A stretch of DNA of 31,078 nt. Origin: Flavobacterium sp. UBA4098 (GTDB taxonomy: Bacteria > Bacteroidota > Bacteroidia > Flavobacteriales > Flavobacteriaceae). The notes beneath the pieces were generated by a model, which made no database searches, had not been told where the DNA came from, and saw only the letters and a list, made by a program, of their open reading frames with translations. Every line of letters begins with the position of its first letter. Positions within the stretch are counted from its first letter, which is position 1. The stretch lies in the NCBI GenBank assembly GCA_002382495.1, contig DFXW01000028.1, positions 14,767 to 45,844 of the forward strand, written 5' to 3'. Both the position numbers and the translations under genes were made by a program. Of the stretch, positions 7,482-16,239 are shown one piece after another.

Positions 7482-8099
7482 ATGAAAAAATTAATTTTTA
7501 CAATAGGAGTTACTATTCTTTTATCAACCACTAGTTGCCACAAAAACCAAGAAGCTCGAAAACCAATCTCGCATAGCTCAGGTTCTTTTATGAAAGAATC
7601 TGTGAATCGCAACAAAAAATTAATTGCTGGAGAAGAAGCTGAAATTGCGCGCGTGATTCGTCAAAACAAAAAAGTAAAGTTTATCGCTTCAACTAAAGGA
7701 TTTTGGTATTCCTATATAATTACGAATAAAAAAGATACGCTCTCTCCCAAAAAAGGTGATGTAGCTTTATTCGATTATGAAGTTAAAGATCTTAAAGGAC
7801 GTGTTATTTATTCAAAAAGCGAGTTAGGCCCACAAACTTATTTTGTCGACAAACAGAATATAATGACCGGACTTCGTGAAGGAATTAAGTTAATGCACCG
7901 AAATGAAAAAATTAATTTCCTTTTCACCTCAACTATTGCCTACGGATATCATGGTGACAATAAAAAAATTGGAACCAACAAACCGCTTTTATGTATTGTA
8001 ACCCTTCGTGATTTTATGTCGGAAGCCAATTATGACCAAAAAATGAAAGCCAACTCAAATACTGTTGCTGAAACTCAAAACGATTCTATAACCAACTAA
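7482..8099 (+). CDS. gldI: Gliding motility-associated lipoprotein GldI (FKBP-type PPIase)
   Basis: A 205-residue lipoprotein: signal sequence MKKLIFTIGVTILLSTTSC with Cys19 as the lipid-bearing residue, then a charged helical stretch and an FKBP-type peptidyl-prolyl isomerase domain at about 90-183 (GDVALFDYEVKDLKGRVIYS, TGLREGIKLM, AYGYHGD). In Flavobacterium johnsoniae GldI is needed for gliding, probably by helping fold gliding and type IX secretion parts in the periplasm. The domain is divergent: VIYSKSELGPQTYFV replaces the usual VFDSS, so catalytic activity is uncertain. It is embedded in an operon with two further PPIase genes (gaps of 3 and 7 bases), supporting a joint folding role. 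Its presence suggests the organism glides. Confidence 0.9.
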   Translation: MKKLIFTIGVTILLSTTSCHKNQEARKPISHSSGSFMKESVNRNKKLIAGEEAEIARVIRQNKKVKFIASTKGFWYSYIITNKKDTLSPKKGDVALFDYEVKDLKGRVIYSKSELGPQTYFVDKQNIMTGLREGIKLMHRNEKINFLFTSTIAYGYHGDNKKIGTNKPLLCIVTLRDFMSEANYDQKMKANSNTVAETQNDSITN

Positions 8100-8106
8100 T
8101 TATACA

Positions 8107-9225
8107 ATGAAAAAACGTTTTTTATTTGCCTTAGCCATTATTGCTTCTTTGTACTCTTGTAAAGAAGAAAACAACAATTTACCTGATGGTTTGTATGCCA
8201 AAATTGAAACCAATAAAGGAGAAATTATCGTTCAATTGGATTATGAAAAAGCACCAATTACCGTAGCAAATTTTGTAACACTTGCCGAAGGTAAAAATGA
8301 ATTTGTTACCAATGAAAATATCAAAAATAGACCTTTTTATGACGGATTAAAATTTCACCGTGTAATTGAAAATTTCATGATACAAGGTGGCGATCCACTT
8401 GGAACAGGTTCTGGAGATGCAGGATACAAATTCAATGATGAAATTACAGACGCTCGATTTGATAAAGCTGGTGTTATGGCTATGGCCAATAATGGACCAG
8501 CAACCAACAGCAGTCAGTTTTTTATTACTCATCTTGAAACGCCTTGGCTAGATGGAAAACACACCATTTTCGGTCATGTTGTGGGTAACGGAATGGAAGC
8601 AGTGAACAAGATTTTGCAAGATGATTATATGAGTAAAGTAACCATCATTCGAAATGGCGATGCCGCTAAAAAGTTTGATGCGGTAAAAATATTCCATAAC
8701 TTCTTTATTGCAGAAGCAGAAAACCAAAAAAAACAAGCTAGCATTGACGCAGAAAACAAACGTGTTTTTAACCAAAAGTACAAATCAGTAATTGAGGCGA
8801 AACTTAAATATTTTGCAGCATTAAAAACCAAAGCAACTAAAACGAAATCAGGTTTAGAATTTGTTATTACCCAAAAAAGTGGTGGGAAAAAACCCAAAAT
8901 TGGAACTGGAATCTTTATCCATTACGCAGGCTTTTTGGAAAACGGAACTTTGTTTGACAGTAGTATCGAAAGTGCATGCAAGACTTTTGGCACATTTGAT
9001 CCCAACAGAGCTGCACAAAATGGCTACCAAGCTATTCCGTTTCAAGCCGGGAAAAAAGACGGTATGATTCCAGGATTTATTGAAGGAATCGAACAACTAG
9101 CTTATGGCGATAAAGCAGTATTGTTTATCCCATCTAAATTAGGATTTGCAGAAGCTGGTGCTGGAGAAGTTATTCCACCTAATGCGAATCTTATTTTTGA
9201 AATTGAATTAATGAAACCACAGTAA
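8107..9225 (+). CDS. Cyclophilin-FKBP fusion peptidyl-prolyl isomerase, lipoprotein
   Basis: A 372-residue lipoprotein (MKKRFLFALAIIASLYSC, Cys18) with two different proline-isomerase domains. Residues about 28-195 are a cyclophilin, with the catalytic FHR (Arg85), FMIQGGDP, NNGPATNSSQFFIT and WLDGKHTIFG. A lysine- and alanine-rich helical linker (about 200-245) follows. Residues about 248-370 form an FKBP domain (IHYAGFLENGTLFDSS, GFIEGIEQL, IPPNANLIFEIEL). An insertion of about 25 residues between the first strand and GFIEG separates it from short FKBPs. It starts 7 bases after gldI. Likely role: periplasmic or outer-membrane-attached folding catalyst. Confidence 0.92.
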   Translation: MKKRFLFALAIIASLYSCKEENNNLPDGLYAKIETNKGEIIVQLDYEKAPITVANFVTLAEGKNEFVTNENIKNRPFYDGLKFHRVIENFMIQGGDPLGTGSGDAGYKFNDEITDARFDKAGVMAMANNGPATNSSQFFITHLETPWLDGKHTIFGHVVGNGMEAVNKILQDDYMSKVTIIRNGDAAKKFDAVKIFHNFFIAEAENQKKQASIDAENKRVFNQKYKSVIEAKLKYFAALKTKATKTKSGLEFVITQKSGGKKPKIGTGIFIHYAGFLENGTLFDSSIESACKTFGTFDPNRAAQNGYQAIPFQAGKKDGMIPGFIEGIEQLAYGDKAVLFIPSKLGFAEAGAGEVIPPNANLIFEIELMKPQ

Positions 9226-9247
9226 TAAACTTAAATAATTAGACCTA

Positions 9248-10453
9248 ATGAAATATCAATTAGTAGCATTCTTATTTTTAGGAATCATAAGTATTCAAGC
9301 ACAAAAATTAAAAAAAGGGCTTCCAGCAAAAAAACCTGCCATATCTCAAATGGCAAGCACAACAATAAATGACGGGATTTTTGCCACAATTCTAACTAAT
9401 AAAGGTTCCATTGTTCTTCAATTGGAATATCAAAAAACTCCAGTTACCGTTGCTAATTTTGTAAGTTTAGCCGAAGGAAAAAATACTTTTGTAACAGATG
9501 AAAAATTAAAAGGGAAACCTTTTTATAATGGATTAAAATTTCACAGAGTACTTAAAAATTTCATGATACAAGGTGGTGACCCTATGGGGAACGGGTCAGG
9601 TGGTCCTGGCTATGCCTTTAAAGATGAGTTTACCGATTTAAAACACAACAAAGGAGGAATCCTTTCAATGGCCAATTCAGGTCCCGCTTCTAACGGTAGT
9701 CAATTTTTTATTACACACAAAGACACTCCTTGGTTAGATGGTGTTCACACCGTTTTTGGACATGTGACAGAAGGAATGGATGTGGTCAATACAATTGAAC
9801 AAAACGACCAAATTATCAAAGTAACTATTTCCCGTAAAGGAACTCAAGCGGCTAAATTTAATGCAGTTAAGGTATTCTCTGATTATTATGCTAACAAAGC
9901 AGAAGAGGCAAAAAAACAAGCAATAATTGATGCTGAGAAAAAAGCCAAACAAGCTGCTTTACAAGCTGAAAAAAAACGAATTTATCTTGAAAAATATAGT
10001 ACCGTAATTAAAGAAAAGGCCGCTTATTTAGCGGCAAACAGAGCTACAGCAACTACCACGCCTTCGGGATTACAATATGTGGTGCTTCAAAAAGGAAGTG
10101 GTGTCAAACCTGTAGATGGCAGTACAATATATTTTAAATACGCTGGTTATTTTGAGGATGGAAATGTTTTTGACAGTAACTATGAAGAAGTAGCTACAAC
10201 TTTTGGACTATTCGATCAAACACGAAAAGATCAAAATGGCTACCTAGCTTTTCCTTTTGAAGCCGGTAAAAAAACAGGAATGATTCAGGGGTTCATCGAA
10301 GGGATGAGTTTAATGGATTTAGGCGATAAAATTCTTATCTACATGCCCTCTAAATTAGCATATGGTGAAAGAGGGAACGGACCTATTCCTCCGAACACTA
10401 ATTTATTTTTTGAATTGGAAATTTCAGACAAAGCACCTGCTCTACAACAATAA
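9248..10453 (+). CDS. Cyclophilin-FKBP fusion peptidyl-prolyl isomerase, periplasmic paralogue
   Basis: A 401-residue paralogue of the gene just upstream (22-base gap), with the same order: cyclophilin (about 43-200; FHRVLKNFMIQGGDP, NSGPASNGSQFFIT, WLDGVHTVFG), an Ala/Lys-rich predicted coiled-coil linker with DAEKKAKQAALQAEKKR, and FKBP (about 265-398; FKYAGYFEDGNVFDS, GFIEGMSLMDLGDK, IPPNTNLFFELEI). Unlike its neighbour, its signal peptide ends in SIQAQ without a lipobox, so it should be soluble in the periplasm rather than lipid-anchored. The pair arose by tandem duplication followed by a change in anchoring. The operon ends at the terminator 10462-10489. Confidence 0.92.
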   Translation: MKYQLVAFLFLGIISIQAQKLKKGLPAKKPAISQMASTTINDGIFATILTNKGSIVLQLEYQKTPVTVANFVSLAEGKNTFVTDEKLKGKPFYNGLKFHRVLKNFMIQGGDPMGNGSGGPGYAFKDEFTDLKHNKGGILSMANSGPASNGSQFFITHKDTPWLDGVHTVFGHVTEGMDVVNTIEQNDQIIKVTISRKGTQAAKFNAVKVFSDYYANKAEEAKKQAIIDAEKKAKQAALQAEKKRIYLEKYSTVIKEKAAYLAANRATATTTPSGLQYVVLQKGSGVKPVDGSTIYFKYAGYFEDGNVFDSNYEEVATTFGLFDQTRKDQNGYLAFPFEAGKKTGMIQGFIEGMSLMDLGDKILIYMPSKLAYGERGNGPIPPNTNLFFELEISDKAPALQQ

Positions 10454-10461
10454 ATATCAAA

Positions 10462-10489
10462 AAAATCCTCAACCACTGTTGAGGATTTT
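10462..10489. terminator. Bidirectional terminator between convergent operons
   Basis: A 12-base-pair perfect stem, AAAATCCTCAAC (10462-10473) with GTTGAGGATTTT (10478-10489), and a CACT loop. It has A-rich and T-rich flanks on both sides, so it can serve the PPIase operon on the plus strand and the purM operon on the minus strand. Confidence 0.85.
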
Positions 10490-10510
10490 ATTTATAATAG
10501 AGTCATTAAA

Positions 10511-10948
10511 TTACTTTCCAAACTTCCAATCAAACTCGTCTTTTGAATTGATGATCGCTCCGATTTCAAACTTCACTACTTCTTCAAATTCGGTTTGAAA
10601 AATGATCCAATTTTCTTCATTGAAGTAATTTTCAAACGTATCAAATTCTTCTTGAGTGAATTTGGTAATATTTTTAGAAACTAAATCTTGTTTCACATCG
10701 GTAATCTTTTTACCAATAATAGTATTTCCAAACAACTCTAAATCAGCACCAGAAGCAACAATATATCCCAACTTAAAATCTTCTTCTTGATAAAAAGTCA
10801 AACGGGATTTCAGTTTGTTGTACACTAAAATCTGGTTGTCATCTTCGTCTTTATAATTGCGATCTGCTTTCCCATAAATGGCTTCAACGTCTTTTTGTTT
10901 CATTCCAAAAAGCAATTTGTCGATTCCGTTTTTCAGATTAATTTTCAT
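10511..10948 (-). CDS. Conserved protein of unknown function
   Basis: A 145-residue acidic soluble protein with no signal peptide or membrane segment. The N-terminus (KINLKNGIDKLLFGMKQKDVEAIYGKAD) has the 'GM-x4-V-x2-hydrophobic-GKP' look shared by several small proteins of unrelated naming, including SmpA-like lipoproteins and immunity-type proteins. The rest (YQEEDFKLGYIV, NENWIIFQTEFEEVVKFEIG) is unrecognised. It is last in a minus-strand series purM, small protein, this gene, 32 bases after its neighbour. No toxin gene is adjacent, so I do not call it an immunity protein. Confidence 0.65.
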   Translation of the reverse strand: MKINLKNGIDKLLFGMKQKDVEAIYGKADRNYKDEDDNQILVYNKLKSRLTFYQEEDFKLGYIVASGADLELFGNTIIGKKITDVKQDLVSKNITKFTQEEFDTFENYFNEENWIIFQTEFEEVVKFEIGAIINSKDEFDWKFGK

Positions 10949-10980
10949 AATTTGTTGTTGTTTAAAAACTGTGATAAAAT

Positions 10981-11337
10981 CTATTCGTTCATTTCGTCAA
11001 AACGAACAGGCACTTGAGGATCATAACATGGACATTTGAATTCTTCCAAAGTTGAAGCTAATAATTCCATCGTTTTTCCTTCGGTTCCATAACAATCAAT
11101 TAGAATACTTTGTGGTGTTGTCTTCACTTGAAAAGCGCCTTTCCCATTAGAATTTTTCCAACTATTCTCATCCACTTTTTCCCAGCTTGTAAAAACACTA
11201 GCTATGCGATTTAGAATCACATTAACAGGCAATTCTTCTAATCCTTCAACCATTTCCTGCTCCACCAAAGCTTCGTAAACCAATTGATGATTTAAATATA
11301 TCCCTTCCTGATACTGCCAAAATACTAATTCGTACAT
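10981..11337 (-). CDS. Small conserved protein of unknown function
   Basis: A 118-residue soluble, acidic protein that I do not recognise. It opens MYELVFWQYQEGIYLNHQLVYEAL and has a central tryptophan-containing strand region (FTSWEKVDENSWKNSNGKGAFQV). It ends with a CPCYDPQVPVRFDE tail in which the Cys-Pro-Cys could be a metal or redox site. It lies 19 bases after purM, in the same direction, and is probably co-transcribed. No functional inference from context is safe because purM neighbours in Bacteroidota vary. Confidence 0.65.
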   Translation of the reverse strand: MYELVFWQYQEGIYLNHQLVYEALVEQEMVEGLEELPVNVILNRIASVFTSWEKVDENSWKNSNGKGAFQVKTTPQSILIDCYGTEGKTMELLASTLEEFKCPCYDPQVPVRFDEMNE

Positions 11338-11356
11338 CTAATTGTTTTACATTATA

Positions 11357-12535
11357 TTAATACTCGAAAGTACCGTATTCGCTAGAAATAGTTAATTTTT
11401 TAGTAGCTGAAGCTTCTACTCTACCCACAATTTGAGCGTCTACATTAAATGATTTTGAAATGGCAATAATGTCCTGCGCTACCGCTTCGGGAACGTACAA
11501 TTCCATACGGTGACCACAGTTGAAAACCTGGTACATTTCTTTCCAGTCGGTTTTAGATTGCTCTTGAATCAATTGAAATAAGGGCGGAACCGGAAATAAA
11601 TTGTCCTTTATAATATGTAGATTATTTACAAAATGTAAAATTTTGGTTTGTGCTCCTCCACTACAATGAACCATTCCGTGAATTTCTTTGGATGAATAGG
11701 TATCTAAAATCTTCTTGATAATTGGCGCATAGGTTCTTGTTGGCGAAAGCACTAATTGCCCAGCGTCGATAGGTGAATTCTCTACAGCATCAGTCAAATT
11801 AACCTGACCTGAATAAATCAATTCTTCAGGAACTGCAGCGTCAAAACTCTCTGGGTATTTGTGAGCCAAATATTTTCCAAACACATCATGACGAGCCGAA
11901 GTCAAACCATTACTACCCATTCCTCCGTTGTAACTTTTTTCGTAAGTAGCTTGTCCAAAAGAGGCCAATCCTACTATTACATCACCTGCTTGAATGTTTG
12001 CATTGTCAATTACTTTGGAACGTGGCATTCTTGCCGTTACCGTAGAATCAACAATAATAGTTCGAACTAAATCGCCTACATCAGCGGTTTCGCCTCCAGT
12101 TGAATGAATGGTAACTCCAAACGAATCCAATTCTTTAATTAATTCTTCAGTTCCATTTATAATAGCCGAAATAACTTCAGCAGTAATTAGATTTTTATTT
12201 CTTCCAATAGTAGATGAAAGCAAAATATTATCAGTAGCTCCTACACATAACAAATCGTCAATATTCATGATCAACGCATCTTGTGCAATGCCTTTCCAAA
12301 CCGAAATATCGCCTGTTTCTTTCCAATACATATAGGCTAAAGACGATTTAGTACCTGCGCCATCGGCATGCATTATCAAGCAATAGTTTTCGTCTTGAGT
12401 TAAATAATCGGGAACGATTTTACAAAAAGCTTGTGGAAACAATCCTTTGTCAATATTTTTTATGGCATTATGCACATCTTCTTTGGATGCCGAAACACCG
12501 CGTTGTGCGTATCTTTTTGAAGTATCTGAACTCAT
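11357..12535 (-). CDS. purM: Phosphoribosylformylglycinamidine cyclo-ligase (AIR synthase)
   Basis: Closes the imidazole ring of purines: FGAM plus ATP gives AIR. The 392-residue protein has the PurM/HypE-type ATP-binding N-terminal half, with HADGAGTKSSLAY, QDALIMNIDDLLCVGA and the STGGETADVGDLVRT loop. The C-terminal half has GLASFGQATYEKSYNGGMGSN-type substrate contacts and FNCGHRMELYV. It is longer than the roughly 345-residue proteobacterial enzyme, with extra helical segments typical of the Bacteroidota version. It starts at the ATG at 12535, 44 bases downstream of a -7 box, and heads a three-gene minus-strand unit. Confidence 0.92.
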   Translation of the reverse strand: MSSDTSKRYAQRGVSASKEDVHNAIKNIDKGLFPQAFCKIVPDYLTQDENYCLIMHADGAGTKSSLAYMYWKETGDISVWKGIAQDALIMNIDDLLCVGATDNILLSSTIGRNKNLITAEVISAIINGTEELIKELDSFGVTIHSTGGETADVGDLVRTIIVDSTVTARMPRSKVIDNANIQAGDVIVGLASFGQATYEKSYNGGMGSNGLTSARHDVFGKYLAHKYPESFDAAVPEELIYSGQVNLTDAVENSPIDAGQLVLSPTRTYAPIIKKILDTYSSKEIHGMVHCSGGAQTKILHFVNNLHIIKDNLFPVPPLFQLIQEQSKTDWKEMYQVFNCGHRMELYVPEAVAQDIIAISKSFNVDAQIVGRVEASATKKLTISSEYGTFEY

Positions 12536-12579
12536 GTAGTTAGTTGTGTAGTCAGCCTTTCGGCAAATTGTATTTTGAG

Positions 12580-12587
12580 CAAAGATA
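12580..12587 (-). promoter_or_regulatory. -7 promoter box for purM
   Basis: The minus strand reads TATCTTTG (exact TAnnTTTG), 44 bases before the purM ATG. No TTG is seen at the expected -33 distance. Confidence 0.5.
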
Positions 12588-12645
12588 ATTATTTTTTTGG
12601 CTTTTGCCTAAGTTGAATTGGCAACAAATTATCTATTTTCTTTAT

Positions 12646-12677
12646 CAAAAAAAAGCCCCTCGATTTCGAGAGGCTTT
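12646..12677 (-). terminator. Rho-independent terminator of glnN
   Basis: On the minus strand AAAGCC-T-CTCG pairs with CGAG-G-GGCTTT around a four-base loop, with one internal mismatch, followed by a run of T (the A run 12647-12654 on the plus strand). It lies about 20 bases after the glnN stop. Confidence 0.85.
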
Positions 12678-12696
12678 AAGAAAATGAATATCAATA

Positions 12697-14886
12697 TTAT
12701 TTGGTAAACAATAATTCTCTGTATTTAGTCAATGTCCATAATTCGTTATCAACTAGCAATTCTAATTTGTCACAGTGATTTCTGATGATATCAAAATACG
12801 GCTTAACTTTAGCACAGTAGGATTCAGCCATTGCCTGTGCGTCGGTCAAACTATTCGCTTTTTTTCTTTCCTCTGTCATTTCTTCAACTTTCGTATTGAT
12901 TCCTTCGATATGAGCCGAAATTTGTTTGATAATAGCAATTTGCTCTTTAGAAACACTTTCAAAATCTTTTCCGAAGATTTCTTTCAATCCACGAACGTTT
13001 TCAATCAAGGTGTTTTGGTAACGAATAGCAGTTGGAATTACATGATTACGAGCAATATCTCCCAAAACACGTCCTTCGATTTGGATTTTTTTGGTGTATT
13101 CTTCTAATTCAATTTCGTATCGCGCTTCTACCTCAATATGATTCATAATACCTAGTTCAGCAAATAAATCCAAAGCTTGTTTAGAAGCCCTAGCTTTCAA
13201 TGCTTCAGGAGTAGTCTTGTAATTACTCAAGCCTCTTTTAGCCGCTTCTTGTTCCCAAGCATCACTATAGCCATCCCCTTCAAACAAGATTTTTTTAGAT
13301 TGTTTGATATACTCTCTTAAAACGTTGAAGATAGCATCGTCTTTTTTCATGCCTTTTTCATCAATCAAAGTGTCAACTTCTACTTTGAAATCGCGCAATT
13401 GTTTGGCAACAATTGCATTCAAAGTAGTCATTGCATTCGAACAATTCGCAGAGGAACCAACAGCTCTAAATTCAAATTTATTTCCTGTAAAGGCAAATGG
13501 AGAGGTTCTATTTCTATCGGTATTATCCAACATTAAATCTGGAATTTTACCAACTACATTTAATTTTAAATCAGTTTTTTCTTCAGGTGATAATTTCCCT
13601 GTGGTTACCCCTTCTAACTCTGCTAAAACTTTAGTTAATGATTCACCAATAAAAACCGAAATAATAGCTGGTGGTGCTTCATTGGCACCCAATCGATGGT
13701 CGTTACTTGCTGTAGCGATAGAAGCTCTCAACAACGATTCGTTATCATTAACCGCCTTAATAGTATTGATAAAGAAAGTCAAAAACTGCAAATTACTCAT
13801 TGGCGTTTTACTTGGACTTAACAAGTTAACTCCAGTATCAGTTGCCAATGACCAGTTGTTGTGCTTACCAGAACCATTAACCCCTTTGAACGGTTTTTCA
13901 TGAAATAATACTTTCAAATCGTGACGCTCAGCTACCTTTTCCATTACGTCCATCAACAAACAGTTGTGATCTACGGCTAAATTAGTTTCTTCAAAAATTG
14001 GAGCCAACTCAAATTGGTTTGGTGCCACTTCATTGTGACGTGTTTTAACTGGAATACCCAATAACATACATTCTTGTTCCAAATCTCGCATATAGGTTAA
14101 AGCACGTGTTGGAATTGACCCAAAATAATGATCGTCTAGTTGTTGTCCTTTAGCCGATGTATGTCCTAACAAAGTACGACCTGTCATCATCAAATCAGGA
14201 CGCGATTTTGCCAGCGAACGATCAATTAAAAAATATTCTTGTTCCCAGCCTAAAGTGGCCGTTACTTTTTTTACATTTTTGTCAAAATATTTACACACTT
14301 CTGTAGCGGCATCGTCCATAACCGTAAGTGCTCGCAATAAAGGTGTTTTATAATCTAAAGCCTCACCGGTATAGGAAATAAAAACTGTTGGAATACATAA
14401 AGTAGTTCCAAAAATGAATGCTGGAGAAGTTGGATCCCAAGCGGTATAGCCTCTTGCTTCAAACGTATTTCGGATACCTCCATTTGGAAAACTAGAAGCG
14501 TCAGGTTCTTGTTGTACCAATTGGGCACCTCCAAATTTTTCAACAGGATCACTGCCATCATAAGACGTTTCAAAGAAAGCATCGTGTTTCTCAGCAGTTG
14601 TGCCTGTGAGCGGTTGAAACCAATGTGTATAATGCGTTACTCCTTTAGATAGTGCCCACTCTTTCATTCCCATCGCTACATAATCAGCAATTTTTCTGTC
14701 GATTTTTGTTCCGTGTTGAATCGCACCTTGTACTGCTTTATACGCTTCCGAAGTCAAGTAGTGCTTCATCGCTTTAGCGTTAAAAACATTAGACCCAAAA
14801 AGGATTGATTTTTTTTCAGTTTCTTCAAAGTGGAGAGGCTTTCTTGTAGAGGCTTCTCTTAAAGCTTGAAAACGTATTGTTGACAT
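12697..14886 (-). CDS. glnN: Glutamine synthetase type III
   Basis: ATP-dependent ammonia assimilation: glutamate plus ammonia gives glutamine. At 729 residues it matches the large GSIII class (about 700-730) of Bacteroidota and cyanobacteria, unrelated in length to GSI or GSII. Visible landmarks are the GSIII N-terminal region (WFQPLTGTTAEKHDAF), the metal-site strand GWEQEYFLID (213-222), TRHNEVAPNQFELAP, NGSGKHNNWSL, and NRTSPFAFTGNKFEFRAVGS with the conserved arginine. A helical C-terminal extension (about 600-729) follows. It is divergent from glnA (type II) across 268 bases, and both have -7 boxes in that gap. The start ATG at 14886 follows a -7 box by 45 bases. Confidence 0.96.
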   Translation of the reverse strand: MSTIRFQALREASTRKPLHFEETEKKSILFGSNVFNAKAMKHYLTSEAYKAVQGAIQHGTKIDRKIADYVAMGMKEWALSKGVTHYTHWFQPLTGTTAEKHDAFFETSYDGSDPVEKFGGAQLVQQEPDASSFPNGGIRNTFEARGYTAWDPTSPAFIFGTTLCIPTVFISYTGEALDYKTPLLRALTVMDDAATEVCKYFDKNVKKVTATLGWEQEYFLIDRSLAKSRPDLMMTGRTLLGHTSAKGQQLDDHYFGSIPTRALTYMRDLEQECMLLGIPVKTRHNEVAPNQFELAPIFEETNLAVDHNCLLMDVMEKVAERHDLKVLFHEKPFKGVNGSGKHNNWSLATDTGVNLLSPSKTPMSNLQFLTFFINTIKAVNDNESLLRASIATASNDHRLGANEAPPAIISVFIGESLTKVLAELEGVTTGKLSPEEKTDLKLNVVGKIPDLMLDNTDRNRTSPFAFTGNKFEFRAVGSSANCSNAMTTLNAIVAKQLRDFKVEVDTLIDEKGMKKDDAIFNVLREYIKQSKKILFEGDGYSDAWEQEAAKRGLSNYKTTPEALKARASKQALDLFAELGIMNHIEVEARYEIELEEYTKKIQIEGRVLGDIARNHVIPTAIRYQNTLIENVRGLKEIFGKDFESVSKEQIAIIKQISAHIEGINTKVEEMTEERKKANSLTDAQAMAESYCAKVKPYFDIIRNHCDKLELLVDNELWTLTKYRELLFTK

Positions 14887-14931
14887 TTTGACAATTTTAA
14901 ATTATTAAATACTCATTTGTACTAAGTAAAG

Positions 14932-14939
14932 CAAATATA
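14932..14939 (-). promoter_or_regulatory. -7 promoter box for glnN
   Basis: The minus strand reads TATATTTG followed by C, the best form of TAnnTTTG, 45 bases before the glnN ATG. The rest of the glnN/glnA gap is AT-rich. It holds three short C-tracts (around 14969, 15024 and 15076) that could be regulator contacts, but nothing I can name. Confidence 0.5.
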
Positions 14940-15109
14940 AACAATAATGAACAATAAAAAATGAAGTGCCCCTTTTGCGAAATTATTTTTTATAAGTGCT
15001 AAAAATTGTTATTTTTTAAATATACCCCTATTAAAATGCAGTTCTGTGAAAAGTAACCTATTACAATATAAAAACACCCCCTTTTTTTTCAGCACTAAAA
15101 AAAATATTT

Positions 15110-15117
15110 TAAATTTG
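15110..15117 (+). promoter_or_regulatory. -7 promoter box for glnA (type II)
   Basis: TAAATTTG (exact TAnnTTTG) 37 bases before the ATG at 15155. The region at the -33 distance is a T run without TTG. Confidence 0.5.
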
Positions 15118-15154
15118 TACCAGAATTTGAATCACAAAATAAATTTATAGTATC

Positions 15155-16171
15155 ATGGCTAAAATTAAATTAGAATACCTTTGGTTAGATGGTTACGAAC
15201 CAACTCAAAATCTTAGAAGTAAAACTAAAGTAGAAGAGCACGAAAACTTTCAAGGCACTTTAGCAGAAATTGGAAACTGGTCTTTTGACGGGTCTTCAAC
15301 AAAACAAGCTGAAGGCGGATCTTCTGACTGTTTATTAGTACCAGTTGCAATCTATCCAGATCCAACTCGTGTAAACGGATATTTAGTAATGTCAGAAGTT
15401 ATGTATGCTGACGGAACTCCACACCCTTCTAATGGTAGAGCAACTATCGATGACGAAGATGACGATTTCTGGTTTGGTTTTGAGCAAGAATATTTCATCA
15501 TGGATACTAAAACTTTATTGCCTTTAGGATTCCCTGTTGGAGGTTACCCTGCACCACAAGGTATGTACTACTGTTCAGTTGGTGGAAAAAACACTCACGG
15601 AAGAAAATTAGTTGAAGAGCATGCTGATTTATGTATTGCTGCTGGAATTAACTTTGAAGGTATTAACCAAGAAGTTGCTTGTGGACAATGGGAATTCCAA
15701 TTGTTTGCTAAAGGAGCTAAAAAAGCTGGTGATGAAATATGGGTTGCTAGATATTTATTAGATCGTTTGACTGAGAAATATGGTTACTATATTGAATACC
15801 ACCCAAAACCATTGGGAGATACAGACTGGAATGGTTCTGGTATGCACGCTAACTTCTCTAACTCAGTCTTAAGAACATGTGGAGATCAAGCTACTTACGA
15901 AAGAATTTGTGAGGCTTTCCGTCCTGTAACTAAAGAACACATTGCTGTTTATGGAGCATACAACGACTTACGTTTAACTGGTAAACACGAAACAGCTTCT
16001 ATCCACGATTTCTCTTATGGAGTATCTGATAGAGGAGCTTCAATCCGTATTCCATTAATCACTGTTCAAAAAGGATGGAAAGGTTGGTTGGAAGACAGAA
16101 GACCAGCTTCTAATGGAGATCCATACAAAATTGCAGCTAGAATTATCAAAACTGTAAAATCAGCTTTGTAA
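15155..16171 (+). CDS. glnA: Glutamine synthetase type II (eukaryote-like)
   Basis: A 338-residue glutamine synthetase of the GSII class, the short, decameric, eukaryote-like form. Landmarks are WSFDGSSTKQA (42-52), the metal-site FGFEQEYFIMD (107-117), INQEVACGQWEFQ (170-182), DWNGSGMHANFS (224-235), the Arg-bearing GASIRIPL and DRRPASNGDPYKI. The length and the GSII-only DRRPASN block exclude GSI and GSIII. Codon use looks highly expression-adapted. It is transcribed away from glnN and ends at a strong terminator (16193-16221). No adenylylation-site tyrosine is expected in this class. Confidence 0.97.
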   Translation: MAKIKLEYLWLDGYEPTQNLRSKTKVEEHENFQGTLAEIGNWSFDGSSTKQAEGGSSDCLLVPVAIYPDPTRVNGYLVMSEVMYADGTPHPSNGRATIDDEDDDFWFGFEQEYFIMDTKTLLPLGFPVGGYPAPQGMYYCSVGGKNTHGRKLVEEHADLCIAAGINFEGINQEVACGQWEFQLFAKGAKKAGDEIWVARYLLDRLTEKYGYYIEYHPKPLGDTDWNGSGMHANFSNSVLRTCGDQATYERICEAFRPVTKEHIAVYGAYNDLRLTGKHETASIHDFSYGVSDRGASIRIPLITVQKGWKGWLEDRRPASNGDPYKIAARIIKTVKSAL

Positions 16172-16192
16172 TTTTATTCTCTTATATTAATG

Positions 16193-16221
16193 AGTGCCTT
16201 TCAAAAGAAGGCACTTTTTTT
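16193..16221 (+). terminator. Rho-independent terminator of glnA
   Basis: AGTGCCTT (16193-16200) pairs with AAGGCACT (16208-16215) around TCAAAAG, followed by a run of T. Confidence 0.88.
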
Positions 16222-16239
16222 ATTCCTATTTAAAAACCC

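Noticed and set aside
13304..13903. 199-codon open frame on the plus strand inside glnN
   Set aside because: It is antisense to the well-conserved glnN and has no family resemblance, promoter or signal; a shadow frame.
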